Assembly (NCBI RefSeq): GCF_001921205.1
Contig: NZ_MSIE01000004.1
Coordinates: 178,234 to 242,233 of the forward strand
Length of the DNA stretch: 64,000 nt
DNA from: Actinophytocola xanthii
GTDB taxonomy: Bacteria > Actinomycetota > Actinomycetes > Mycobacteriales > Pseudonocardiaceae
Direction of reading: 5' to 3'
The stretch's first letter is position 1; every line of letters starts with the position of its first letter. A program made the position numbers and the translations under genes. The notes beneath the pieces are model-generated. The model searched no databases, was not told where the DNA came from, and saw only the letters and a program-made list of their open reading frames with translations. Below are positions 25,803 through 35,900 of this stretch, in pieces.

Positions 25803-25821
25803 GGAGGTAAGCCTAACCTAA
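25803..25821. promoter_or_regulatory. Iron box (DmdR/IdeR type)
   Basis: GGAGGTAAGCCTAACCTAA matches 15 of 19 positions of the palindromic consensus TTAGGTTAGGCTAACCTAA. It lies 24 bp before the hydroxylase start, where an Fe-loaded DmdR1/IdeR repressor would block transcription. Confidence 0.85.
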
Positions 25822-25831
25822 TTCACTACGG

Positions 25832-25850
25832 TAAGGGTAGGCTTGCTTCG
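25832..25850. promoter_or_regulatory. Second, weaker iron box
   Basis: TAAGGGTAGGCTTGCTTCG matches 12 of 19 positions of the iron-box consensus, mainly the left half and centre. It lies 48 bp before the formyltransferase ATG and could control that divergent gene. Confidence 0.55.
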
Positions 25851-25897
25851 CCTCGGTGACATCTCTCCGAGAGCGGTCCGCAACGGAGGGAGTGGTC

Positions 25898-26848
25898 ATG
25901 CGCGTGGTCCTGTTCGGGTACCAGACCTGGGGGTATCGCACCCTCGAGGCGTTGCTCGCCTCGGGGCACGAGGTGGCCCTGGCGGTGACGCACCCGGCGT
26001 CGGATCACGCGTACGAGTCGATCTGGAGCGACTCGGTAGCGGAGCTGGCCGAGGCCAACGGGGTTCCGGTGATCCTGCGCAACCGGCCGGACGAGGACGT
26101 GGTGCGGGCGCTGAAGGAGGTCGACCCCGACCTCATCGTGGCCAACAACTGGCGCACCTGGATCCCGCCGGACATCTTCGACCTACCCCGGTACGGGACG
26201 CTGAACGTCCACGACTCGCTGCTGCCCGCCTATGCCGGCTTCGCGCCGGTCATCTGGGCGCTGATCAACGGTGAGTCCGAGGTCGGCGTGACGGCGCACA
26301 TGATGAACGAGACCCTCGACGCCGGCGACATCGTCCTGCAGCGCTCGGTGCCGGTCGGTCCGACCGACACCGCGACGGACCTCTTCCACCGCACCGTCGA
26401 CCTGATCGGTCCCATCGTGGCCGACTCCCTGGAGCTGATCGCCTCCGGCCGGCGCGACTTCGTCCCCCAGGACGCATCCCGGGCGAGCTTCTTCCACAAG
26501 CGCTCCATCGAGGACAGTCGGATGGACTTCTCCTGGCCTGCCGAGCACCTCGAGCGCCTGGTGCGGGCCCAGTCCGACCCGTACCCGAACGCCTTCTGCT
26601 ACCACCGGGGCACCCGCCTGCGGGTGGTCTCCGCGGCGGTGTCGCAGGGGCGCTACGGCGGCACCCCTGGTCGCATCTTCATCAAGGAGGGCGACGGGGT
26701 GGCGATCGTGGCCGGCGCGGATGCCCGGTTCGGGCGCAACCACGCGCTGCTGGTCCGCCGGGTCCGCCTCGACGACGGCACCGAGCTCGCCGCCAACGAC
26801 TACTTCCGGACGATGGGCGGGTACCTGACCTCCCGGCCCACCGCGTAG
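25898..26848 (+). CDS. Hydroxyornithine N-formyltransferase (Fmt family)
   Basis: 316 residues of the formyltetrahydrofolate-dependent formyltransferase family, like CchA of coelichelin biosynthesis. It would transfer a formyl group to N5-hydroxyornithine, giving fhOrn. The catalytic Asn-His-Asp set is visible in IVANNWRTWI, NVHDSLLPAYAG and the LDAGDIVLQ region. The C-terminal OB-like domain ends in a Gly/Tyr-rich tail. CGGAGGGAG precedes ATG at 6 nt. Divergent from the hydroxylase, sharing an iron-box region. No acetyltransferase of the IucB type is in the locus. Confidence 0.9.
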   Translation: MRVVLFGYQTWGYRTLEALLASGHEVALAVTHPASDHAYESIWSDSVAELAEANGVPVILRNRPDEDVVRALKEVDPDLIVANNWRTWIPPDIFDLPRYGTLNVHDSLLPAYAGFAPVIWALINGESEVGVTAHMMNETLDAGDIVLQRSVPVGPTDTATDLFHRTVDLIGPIVADSLELIASGRRDFVPQDASRASFFHKRSIEDSRMDFSWPAEHLERLVRAQSDPYPNAFCYHRGTRLRVVSAAVSQGRYGGTPGRIFIKEGDGVAIVAGADARFGRNHALLVRRVRLDDGTELAANDYFRTMGGYLTSRPTA

Positions 26849-26915
26849 CTCCGCTCCTCCGGCCGCCCCGGCGGTCGGAGCCTTGGGCTTCGATGTTTGC
26901 TTCTGCTCATCGGGT

Positions 26916-26949
26916 GTCTTAAGATACTAGTAGTCTAGTACTTTAAGAC
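26916..26949. promoter_or_regulatory. 34-bp AT-rich dyad, probable operator
   Basis: The left arm starts GTCTTAA and the right arm ends TTAAGAC; internal TACTAG (26925-26930) pairs with CTAGTA (26935-26940). Thirteen of 17 positions pair. It stands out as AT-rich in a GC-rich genome and ends 41 bp before the secreted hydrolase ATG. No matching regulator gene is adjacent. Confidence 0.6.
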
Positions 26950-26990
26950 GGTCGCGGTATGCCGCGATGGTCCCCGACGAAAGGAGCCTC

Positions 26991-28127
26991 ATGCGCGGCG
27001 TCGCACTCGTCACCGCACTCGTCCTGGCCCTGTCCGCCGCACCAGCGGCGGTCGCGGAGCCGGATCCGCCCGCACCGGCGCTGTCCCTGCCCGCGCCCAC
27101 CGGACGGCATCCGGTGGGCGCCACCTCCCTGCACCTGGACGACACGTCCCGACCCGATCCGTGGGTGCCCACCGAGGACAGCAGGGAGCTGATGGTCACC
27201 GTCTTCTACCCGGCGACCACGTCCAACGGGCCGCGCAAGCAGTACATGACCTCGGAGGAGTCACGGATCTACCTCGAGTCGCAGCAGTTCCCCGGGGTGC
27301 CGCTGGACGCGCTGAGCACGGTCGAGACGAACGCGGTCGTCGATGCCCGGCCGGCGGCTCGGGAGCACAGCCTGCCGTTGGTCGTGCTCTCGCCGGGCTT
27401 CACCAACTCCCGCGCCACGCTCAGCTCGCTGGCCGAGGACCTGGCGAGCCACGGGTACGTGGTCGCGGTGGTGGACCACACCTACGAGAACCGGGCAACC
27501 GAGTTCCCCGGTGGCCGGGTGGCCGCCTGCGCCGCCTGCGAGTTCGACCACCTCGACGGGTTCTGGCAGAAGCTGGTGCCCGGTCGGGCGGCCGACGTGT
27601 CGTTCGTCCTCGACGAGCTGACCGGCGCGCATCCCGCCTGGCGTGGCGCGCGGCTGATCGACCGGTCGCGGATCGCCATGGCGGGTCACTCGGCGGGCGG
27701 CGCGAGCACGAGTCAGGCCATGGTCGCCGAACCCCGCATCAGGGCAGGGATCAACATCGACGGCAGCGTCCACGTCCCGCTCGTCGAGCCCGGACTCTCC
27801 CGGCCGTTCATGTTCATGGGCACCATGGACCACTACACGCCCGGTGCTCCCGGCCCCTACGACGACTGGGAGCGCGACTGGCAGCGGTTGACCGGCTGGA
27901 AGCGCTGGGTCATGGCGACCGGCACCGCGCACGCGTCGTTCACCGACCTCGGCATGTTCGCCGATCCCTTCGGCGTCGACATCGGGGCGACCATCGACCC
28001 GTACCGCGCGTCGGACATCACCCGGGCCTACGTCCGGGCCTTCCTCGACCTGCACCTGCGCGGCAGGCCGCAGCCGCTGATGGCCGGGCCCTCGCGCTGC
28101 TACCCGGAGATCACGGTCGTCGGCTGA
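26991..28127 (+). CDS. Secreted alpha/beta hydrolase (PAF-acetylhydrolase/esterase-like)
   Basis: 378 residues. A signal peptide (cleavage near AAVAEP) precedes an alpha/beta hydrolase domain. The nucleophile elbow is AGHSAGGAS; the acid is probably in the GINIDGSVH strand, and the His is in GTAHASFTD. The layout resembles platelet-activating-factor acetylhydrolase-like esterases. AAAGGAG precedes the ATG. It lies inside the siderophore locus, but has its own AT-rich dyad rather than an iron box, so a role in siderophore ester hydrolysis (like CchJ) is only a possibility. Confidence 0.82.
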   Translation: MRGVALVTALVLALSAAPAAVAEPDPPAPALSLPAPTGRHPVGATSLHLDDTSRPDPWVPTEDSRELMVTVFYPATTSNGPRKQYMTSEESRIYLESQQFPGVPLDALSTVETNAVVDARPAAREHSLPLVVLSPGFTNSRATLSSLAEDLASHGYVVAVVDHTYENRATEFPGGRVAACAACEFDHLDGFWQKLVPGRAADVSFVLDELTGAHPAWRGARLIDRSRIAMAGHSAGGASTSQAMVAEPRIRAGINIDGSVHVPLVEPGLSRPFMFMGTMDHYTPGAPGPYDDWERDWQRLTGWKRWVMATGTAHASFTDLGMFADPFGVDIGATIDPYRASDITRAYVRAFLDLHLRGRPQPLMAGPSRCYPEITVVG

Positions 28128-28147
28128 GCTCTCGCCAGGGGGTGATG

Positions 28148-28178
28148 GGGTTGGGTGGCCTGTTAGGCTGCCCAACCC
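28148..28178 (+). terminator. Strong RNA hairpin between hydrolase and trmO
   Basis: Outer arms GGGTTGGG/CCCAACCC (28148-28155, 28171-28178) and inner arms GCCT/AGGC, joined by two G-U pairs, give a 14-bp stem with a 3-nt loop. It follows the hydrolase stop by 20 bp and precedes the TrmO GTG by 17 bp. Terminator is the simplest reading; no U-run follows, so a 5' regulatory hairpin is an alternative. Confidence 0.5.
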
Positions 28179-28195
28179 TGTCGGAGGGAGGGCGA

Positions 28196-28600
28196 GTGCA
28201 GGAGATCGTGCTACGGCCGGTCGGGTGGGTCGAGTCCACGCTCGTCGACCGGGGCATGGCGCCCCGTCAGGGCGACGAGGGCGCGCCGAACGCGTGGATC
28301 GTCTTCCACCAGCGCTACGCCCGCGCCATGCGCGAGCTGGCCGCGGGCCAGGAGGTGCTCGTGCTGACCTGGCTGGACCGGGCCAGCCGGGACGTGCTGG
28401 CCGTGCACCCCCGCGACGACAGCTCCCGGCCGGAGACCGGCGTGTTCTCCACCCGCTCCTCCGACCGGCCCAACCCCATCGGCCTGCACCGGGTCCACCT
28501 CGTCGCGGTGGAGGGAACCCGTGCCCTGGTCAGGAACCTGGAAGCCCTCGACGGCACCCCGATCCTCGACGTGAAGCCGGTCCTGGGCGAGGAACGCTGA
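28196..28600 (+). CDS. trmO: tRNA (N6-threonylcarbamoyladenosine37-N6)-methyltransferase TrmO
   Basis: 134-residue SAM-dependent methyltransferase with the TrmO/YaeB beta-barrel. Family motifs are RPVGWVES at the start, STRSSDRPNPIGLHRVHL in the centre and the DGTPILDVKP ending. It methylates t6A37 of a threonine tRNA. GTG start with GGAGGGAGG upstream. This translation gene lies between the hydrolase and MbtH, convergent with MbtH with only 3 bp between stops, and appears unrelated to the siderophore. Confidence 0.9.
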   Translation: MQEIVLRPVGWVESTLVDRGMAPRQGDEGAPNAWIVFHQRYARAMRELAAGQEVLVLTWLDRASRDVLAVHPRDDSSRPETGVFSTRSSDRPNPIGLHRVHLVAVEGTRALVRNLEALDGTPILDVKPVLGEER

Positions 28601-28603
28601 GCG

Positions 28604-28813
28604 TCAGGAGGACATCCGCTCGCGCAGCGACCTCGGCCGCAGGTCGGTCCAGTGCTCCTCGACGTAGGCGAGGCAGGACTCCCGGCCGGCCGGGCCGTGG
28701 ACGCTGCGCCAACCGGCGGGCACCTGGGCGAACGAAGGCCACAGGGAGTGCTGCTCCTCGTCGTTGACCAGGACGTGGAAGGTGCCTTCCGGGTCCTCGA
28801 ACGGATTGGTCAT
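28604..28813 (-). CDS. mbtH: MbtH-like NRPS accessory protein
   Basis: 69 residues, containing the MbtH signature [19 protein letters not shown] and the C-terminal [10 protein letters not shown]. MbtH proteins bind adenylation domains and support their solubility and activity. The start overlaps the NRPS stop by 4 nt (ATGA), with GGAAGGA upstream, so it is made together with the synthetase. Confidence 0.95.
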   Translation of the reverse strand: MTNPFEDPEGTFHVLVNDEEQHSLWPSFAQVPAGWRSVHGPAGRESCLAYVEEHWTDLRPRSLRERMSS

Positions 28814-29994
28814 GTGGGGTCCTTCCGCGTGGTGGTGGCGTCGACCAGGATCGCGTGCAGTTCCCGGAGCAGGGCCTGGGCCCTGGCCGGGGTGAACAGG
28901 CCGGTTCGGTAGTGCAGGTAGCAGTGGACCGGCCCGTCGGCCACCGGCTCGTAGAACGACAGGGTGAGGTCGGAGCGCGTCGTGCCCGTCGGCACGGCGC
29001 TCCCACCGGCCAACGCCGGCAGGTCCGCCTGCTCGTGGTGGACCAGCATCACCTGCGGCGGGGCGTCGAGCAGGTCGGCGAGCGGGATGTCCTGGTGGGC
29101 CAGGGCGTCCAGGGTCGTCTCGCGGATCCTGGCCAGCAGCTCGGGGAAGTCCGGATCGCCCGAGGTGTCGGTGCGCAGCACGACCGTGTTGAACAGGCAG
29201 CCGACAAGGGGGGCCAGCGCGTCCTCGGCCCGGCCGGCGACCAGCGTCCCGATCGGCAGGTCGGTACCGGCGCCGTGGCGGGTCAGCAGCGTGGCCAGCG
29301 CCGCCTGCAGCACCATGAACATGCTGGTGCCCGACGCCGTCGCCAGCGCGTCGATCCCGTGGTGCAGGCGTTCGTCGAGCACCAGCGGCACGGTGCCGGC
29401 GGCGTCGCCGGGGAGGACCGGGTCGCGGTCGGTGGGCAGCGACAGCAGGGGCAGGTCGGCCAGCCGCTCGCGCCAGTACCTGGCCTGGTCGTCCGCGACC
29501 GCTGCCAGCACCTCGCGGGACCAGGCCGCGTAGTCGGCGTACCCGACCGGCAGCGGCGTCCACACGGGAGCGTCGCCGGCCCGGCGGGCCTCGTAGGCCT
29601 GGGTCAGGTCCCGCAGCAGCGGCACCACCGACCACTCGTCGACACCGGCGTAGTGCATGGTCAGCAGGAGGGTGGTGGAGTCGGCCAGCCAGCGGGCGCG
29701 CAGCGGCGGTGACACCGCCGGGTCCATCGGCTCGGCGACGAGCTCGGCCACCTCCCCCGAGGCGAGGATCTCGAGCGTCGGCGGGTCGGTCGGGGTCAGC
29801 TGCTCCCCGACGGTCGTGCGCAGCGGCTCGTGCCGCTCCACCACGTCCCGCACTGCCGCTGCGAGCGCCTCGACGTCCACATCGGACCAGCGAAGGGCGA
29901 AGGCGTGGTCGGCCGTTGTGTGCCCCAGCTGGTTGCGCTGCACGGGAGCCAGCCGGACGGGGCCGTCGTCCGCTCGCGGGGCCAGCACGGGACG
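28810..29994 (-). other. Terminal condensation-like release domain
   Basis: About residues 4994-5388. It has the C fold, but the active motif reads [10 protein letters not shown], so the second His is Tyr. There is no thioesterase or reductase. In erythrochelin synthetase a terminal C-type domain releases the chain as a diketopiperazine; the same is proposed here, though the altered motif leaves its activity uncertain. Confidence 0.65.
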
Positions 29995-32900
29995 TGCCGC
30001 CTCGGCGTCGCCGAGCCGTTCGGCGAGCGTGGCGACCGTCGGCGCGTCGAAGACGTCCCGGATCGTCAGGTCCACGTCGAACGCCGTGCGGACCCGGCCG
30101 CACAGGCGCATCGCGGCCATCGAGTGACCGCCGAGGCCGAAGAAGTTGTCGTGTACGCCGACCTGGGGCAGCTCCAGCACCTCGGCGAACAGCGCCGCCA
30201 GCCGGTGCTCTGTCGGCGTGGTCGGCCGCTCGGCGCCGGTCAGGGCGGACCAGTCCACCTCGGGGAGCGCGGCCCGATCCAGCTTCCCGTTGGGGGTCAA
30301 CGGAAGCGTGTGCTCCAACGGCACGATCGCGGCCGGCACCATGTGCTCGGGCAGGAACTCCGCGAGGTAGCTCCGCAGCTCCACCGGGTCCACCGCATCC
30401 TCGGCCGGCACCGCATACCCGACCAGGCGGGCGACCAAGGTCGACCGGTCGACGAGCACGGCCGATTGCCGGACCGAGGGGTGCCGGGCCATCGTCGCCT
30501 CGATCTCGCCCAGCTCGATCCGGAAGCCGCGGATCTTCACCTGGTCGTCCACCCGGCCGAAGAAGTCGAGCACGCCGTCGCGGCGCCACCGCGCGCGGTC
30601 GCCGGTGCGGTACATCCGGCTCCCGGGCTGCCCGAAGGGGCAGGCGACGAACCGTTGCGCGGTCAGCCCCCGGCGACCGAGGTAGCCGCGGGCGAGGCCG
30701 CGTCCGGCCACGTACAGCTCACCGATGACTCCCGGCGGCACCGGCCGCAGCCGCTCGTCGAGCACGTACACCCGCGTGTTCGGGTCGGGCACGCCGATCG
30801 GGACGGCGCCCCGCCACGACGGGTCGGCCGACCAGAGCGTGGAGTTGACCGTTGCCTCGGTCAGCCCGTACGCGGCGAGCACGTTGAGCCGGCCGGCCCA
30901 ACGCCCGACCAGGTCCGGTGGGACGGTCTCGGTGCCGACCAGGACCGTCGCGTCGGCCGGCAGCACGCAGTCGTCGGGGAGTGCCGACACCAGCGAAGGC
31001 GGCAGGATCATGTGCGTGATCCGCTCGCGGGCGAGGAAATCGGTCAGCTCACGGCCGGCCGTGCGGACCTCCTCCGGGGCCAGAACCAGCGTCCCGCCCA
31101 CGCACAGTGCCATCGTCAGCTCGAACACGGCGACGTCGAAGCCGACCGAGGCGTACTGCAGGACCCGGCTGTCCTCCCGCAGCCGCATGCGGTCCACGGC
31201 CGTCGCGGCAAGGGAGGCGATGCCGTCGTGCGGCACCACGACGCCCTTGGGGCGGCCCGTCGATCCGGACGTGTAGATGACGTATGCCGCCGAATCCAAA
31301 CCAAACGGTCTGTTTTCCGGGGGTGACGCCGGCGCGGACCGGAGGGAGGCGCTCACGTCCGGCGCGTCGAGCAGGACCCTGGCCGCGTCGGTGTCCGGCA
31401 CCTTGCCGGTCACCGTCTCGGTCGTCAGGACCAGGCGGGCGCGGGCGTCGTCGAGCATGAAGGCGAGCCTGTCGGCCGGGTGGCTGAGGTCCAGCGGCAG
31501 GTAGGCCGCACCGAGCTTCACCACCGCCAGGACCGCGGCGACCATGTCCGCCGTGCGCGGCATCGCCAGGCCGACCACGTCCTCGGCTCCGACGCCGTGG
31601 CGGTGCAGCAGGTGTGCGATCCGGTTGGACCGCTCGTCGAGCTCGGCGTAGGTCCACGTGGTGCGGCCGTCCACGACGGCCTCCGCGTCCGGTTTGACCG
31701 CGACCACGCCGGCGAACAGCTCCGGCATTGTCAGGGCCGGCACCGCACGGTCGGTGACGTTGAAGCCCTCGACCACGTGGTGGCGCTCGGTGTCCGTGCG
31801 CAGGTCCACGTCGGACAGCGGGGCGGCCGGGTCGGTGACGACGGCGGCGAGCAGCCGCTGCAGCCGGCCACCGAGGTCGGCAACGGTGTCGGCGTCGAAC
31901 AGGTCGGTCGCGTACTCCAGCCGGCACTCGATCCGCCCGCTCGACGCGTGCTCGGCGAAGCTGAACACGAGGTCGAACTTGGCGGTCGTGCCGGCGAGCG
32001 TCACCGGCTCGAGCGTGAGCCCGCCGAGCTCCGGGACGTCCCAGGCCACGTTGTGGTAGCCCACCATCACCTGGAACAGCGGGTTGCGGGACAGGGAGCG
32101 AGTGGGGTTCATCCGCTCCACGACCGACTCGAACGGCACGTCGGCGTTGGAGAACGCGGCCAGGTCGGTCTCCTTCACCTGCCCCACCAGCTCGGCGAAC
32201 GAGGTCGTGCCCGACACGCTGGTGCGCAGAACCAGCGTGTTCACGAAGAACCCGACCAGCTCGTCCAGCGCGGCGTCGCCACGGCCGGCGATCGGTGCGC
32301 CGAGCGGGAGGTCGGCGCCCGCGCCGGTGCGGTACAGCAGTGCCGCGACCGCGGCGTGCAGGAGCATGAACGTGCTCGCGCCAGTCCGCGCCGCCAGCGC
32401 ACGCAGGCCCGCGCCGACCTCGTCCGGCAGTACGAGGTTCTCCTCGCCGCCGCGGAAGGACGGCCGGGCCGGGCGGGGCCGGTCCGTCGGCAGCTCCAGC
32501 TCCTCGGGCGACCCGGCCAGCGTGCGCTCCCAGAACGCGAGCTGGCGGCCGGCGAGGGTGTCCGGGTCGGACCCGTCGCCGAGCAGGCGGCGCTGCCAGA
32601 GCGTGTAGTCGGCGTACTGCACCGGCAGAGGCTCCCAGTCCGGCGCCGCGCCGGCGAGCCGGGCGCGGTAGGCGGTGGCCAGGTCACGCAGGAACGGGCG
32701 GTCGGACCACTCGTCGGTGGTGATGTGGTGTAGCAGGACCACGACCACGTGGTCGTCCTCGGCGACCCGGGCGAGCGTCACCCGCAGCGGCAGCTCGGTG
32801 GCCAGGTCGAACGGGCGGGCGACGGCCGCCTCGACCACGGCCGGCACCTCCTCCTCGCCGACCTCGACCAACTCGACCGGCACCTCCGCGTCCGCCACCA

Positions 32901-35900
32901 CCAGCTGTTCGGGCCGGCCGTCGTGCTCGCGGAAGACCGTGCGCAACGCCTCGTGCCTGGCGGCGACGTCGTCGAGTGCGGCCCGCCACGCGGCCACGTC
33001 CAGCGTGCCGCGGAGGCGGAACACCAGCGGGAAGTTGTACGCCGCCGAGACGCCCTCCAGCTGCTGGATGACCCACAGCCGCTGCTGGGCGTGGGAGAGC
33101 GGGACCCGCTCCGGACGCGGCGCGACGACCAGCGGCGGCCGGGCGCCGGCGCCGGCGCCCTCCACCCGTCTGGCCAGCTCGGCCACCGTAGGCGCCTCGA
33201 ACAGGTCGCGGATCGCGAGGTCGACCCGCAGCGCCGCCCGCGCCCGGCTGGCCAGCCTGGTGGCCAGCAGCGAGTGCCCGCCCAGGTCGAAGAACCCGTC
33301 GTCGACGCCCACCTCGGGCAGGCCGAGCACCTCGGCGAACAACGCGCACAGGGTCCGCTCGGTCGCGGTGGCCGGCGCTCGCCCCGTAGCGGCGGTGAGC
33401 TCGGGCTGGGGCAGTGCCTTGACGTCGAGCTTGCCGTTGACGGTGAGCGGCAGGTGGTCCACCGGGACGATCGCCGCCGGCACCATGTAGTCGGGCAGCC
33501 GCTCCCGCAGGTACTCCCGCAGCCCTTCGGCGCTCGGGGCGCCGCCGGGGACGACGTAGCCGACCAGTCGCCGGGCCGGACCGGCGTCGACCGCGACGAC
33601 GGCCGCCTGCGTGAGGTCGGGGTGGCCCGCCAGCACGGCCTCGATCTCGCCGAGCTCCACCCGGTACCCGCGGATCTTCACCTGGTCGTCGGTGCGGCCG
33701 AGGAAGTCCAGGTTCCCGTCCCGCCGCCGGCGGACCAGGTCACCGGTGCGGTACATGCGTGAGCCGGGCTCGCCGTACGGGTCGGCGACGAACCGGTCGG
33801 CGGTCAGCCCTGGCCGGTCGTGATAGCCGCGGGCGAGGCCGATCCCGGCGATGTACAGCTCGCCGGGCGCGCCCGGCGGCACCGGCCGCAGCCGGGTGTC
33901 CAGCACGTAGCCGCGGGTGTTCCAGATCGGCCGGCCGACGGTGGGCGTCTCGGAGTCCACAGTGGAGGCGCCGAGCGTGTTGATCGTGTACTCGGTTGGC
34001 CCGTACAGGTTGTAGCCGTAGGTGCCGTCGGTCTCGCGCAGCCGCCGCCAGACGGCGTCCGGCACGGCCTCGCCGCCGAGCAGCACCAGCGGCGGCACGT
34101 GTCCGTCGAGCAGGCCCTCCTCGAACAGCAGCTGGGCGTAGGTCGGCGTGACGTTGACGACGTCGACCCGGTGCGCCGCGCAGTAGGCGACCAGCGCGCT
34201 CGCGTCCCTGCGCAGCTCCTCGTCGCACACGTGCACCTCGTGGCCCTCGACCAGCCAGAGCAGCTCCTCCCAGGACATGTCGAAGGCGAAGGACACGGTG
34301 TGGGCGATGCGCAGCCGCCGGCCGGCCGCCGCGACGGTGGGACCGAAGATCTCCGCCCGGTGGTTGAGCTGCATGTTGGTCAGCCCCCGGTAGGGGGTGA
34401 CCACGCCCTTGGGCCGGCCGGTGGACCCGGACGTGTAGATCACGTAGGCGGGGTGGTCGAGCCGGTCGGGCAGGCCGTGCGCGAAGGCGGGCCGTTCGGC
34501 GTCGGTGACCTCCGTCGGGCTCAGCGCGTCCAGCTCGGCCAGCACCGCCGGGTCGTCCAGCAGGACGGCGCCCGAGGACAGTGCGGGATCCACTGTGGAC
34601 ATCGAGAGTAGGCATACCGGTGCGGTGTCGGTGACCATCAGGCGCAGCCGCTCCACCGGGTGGTCCAGGTCCAGCGGCAGGTACGCGGCACCGGTGCGGA
34701 GCACGGCGAACAGCGCGACGACCATCTCGGCCGAGCGCGGGAGGGCCAGCGCCACGACGGTCTCCGGTGCGGCGCCGCGGGCCAGCAGCAGCCGCGCGAG
34801 CCGGTTGATCCTGCCGTCCAGCTCGGCGTAGGTCAGTGCCCGCTCGCCGAAGACCAGCGCGGTGGCCTCCGGCGAGCGGGCGGCCTGTTCGGCCAGCAGG
34901 TCGGCGACGGTCAGATCCGGCACCGGGTGCCGGATCGCGTCCCACTCGGCGGTCAGCGCCGCGTGCTCGTCGGGCAGCAGCAGGTCGAGCCGGCCGACCG
35001 GGGCGTCCGGGTCGGCAACGAGGCGGTCGAGCAACGCGGTGAAGCGGGTGAGGTAGGCCGCCGCGGTGTCGTCGTCGAACACGTCCGGCCGGTACTCGAG
35101 CTTCACCCGCAGCGCCGGGCCGGGCGTGACCACCAGCGTGAGCGGGTAGTGGGTGGCGTCCGCGCCGCTGGCGGCGGTGATGCCGTGCCGCTCGCCGAGC
35201 GCGGCGAACCCCTCGGCGTCGACGAAGTTCTGCAGTACGTACAGCGTGTCGAACAGCACCGGGTGGCCGGCCAGCTGCTGGAGCTCACCCAGCCCCAGGT
35301 ACTCGTGCGGCATCAGCGCGGTCCGCCGGTCCTGGATGCGGCGCAGCAGCCCGGCCACTGTCTCCCGCGGGTCGAGCGAGACCCGCACCGGCACCGTGTT
35401 GAGGAACAGGCCGATCGCGCTCTCCACGTTCGGCACCTCGGTCGGGCGCCCCGCGACAGTCGTGCCGAACACGACGTCGTCGCGCCCGGTCGACGCGGCC
35501 AACGTCATCGCCCATGCCGCGTTGAGCAGCGTGTTGAGCGTGACCCCGGCCGCGCGGCCGGCCTCCCGCAGCGGTGCCGCGTCGAGCTCGACGTGGTGGC
35601 GGCGGGGGATGGCCGGGCGCATGGCCACGTCGGCGCGGCCGACCAGGGTCGGCTCGGCCAACCCGGTCAGTGCCTCCCGCCAGGCCGTCCTGGCCGCCTC
35701 GTTGTCCTGTTCGGACAGCCAGGCGAGGTAGTCGCGGTAGCTGCCCGGGGTGGGTAGCCCGGTGGCGTCGCCGCCGCGTTCGTAGAGCGACAACAGCTGG
35801 TCGGTGAACCGGCCGTCGGACCAGCCGTCCCACAGGATCATGTGGTGCGTGGTCAGTAGCCGGTCGCCCTCGGGCAGGCGGACCACGGTCATCCGGCACA

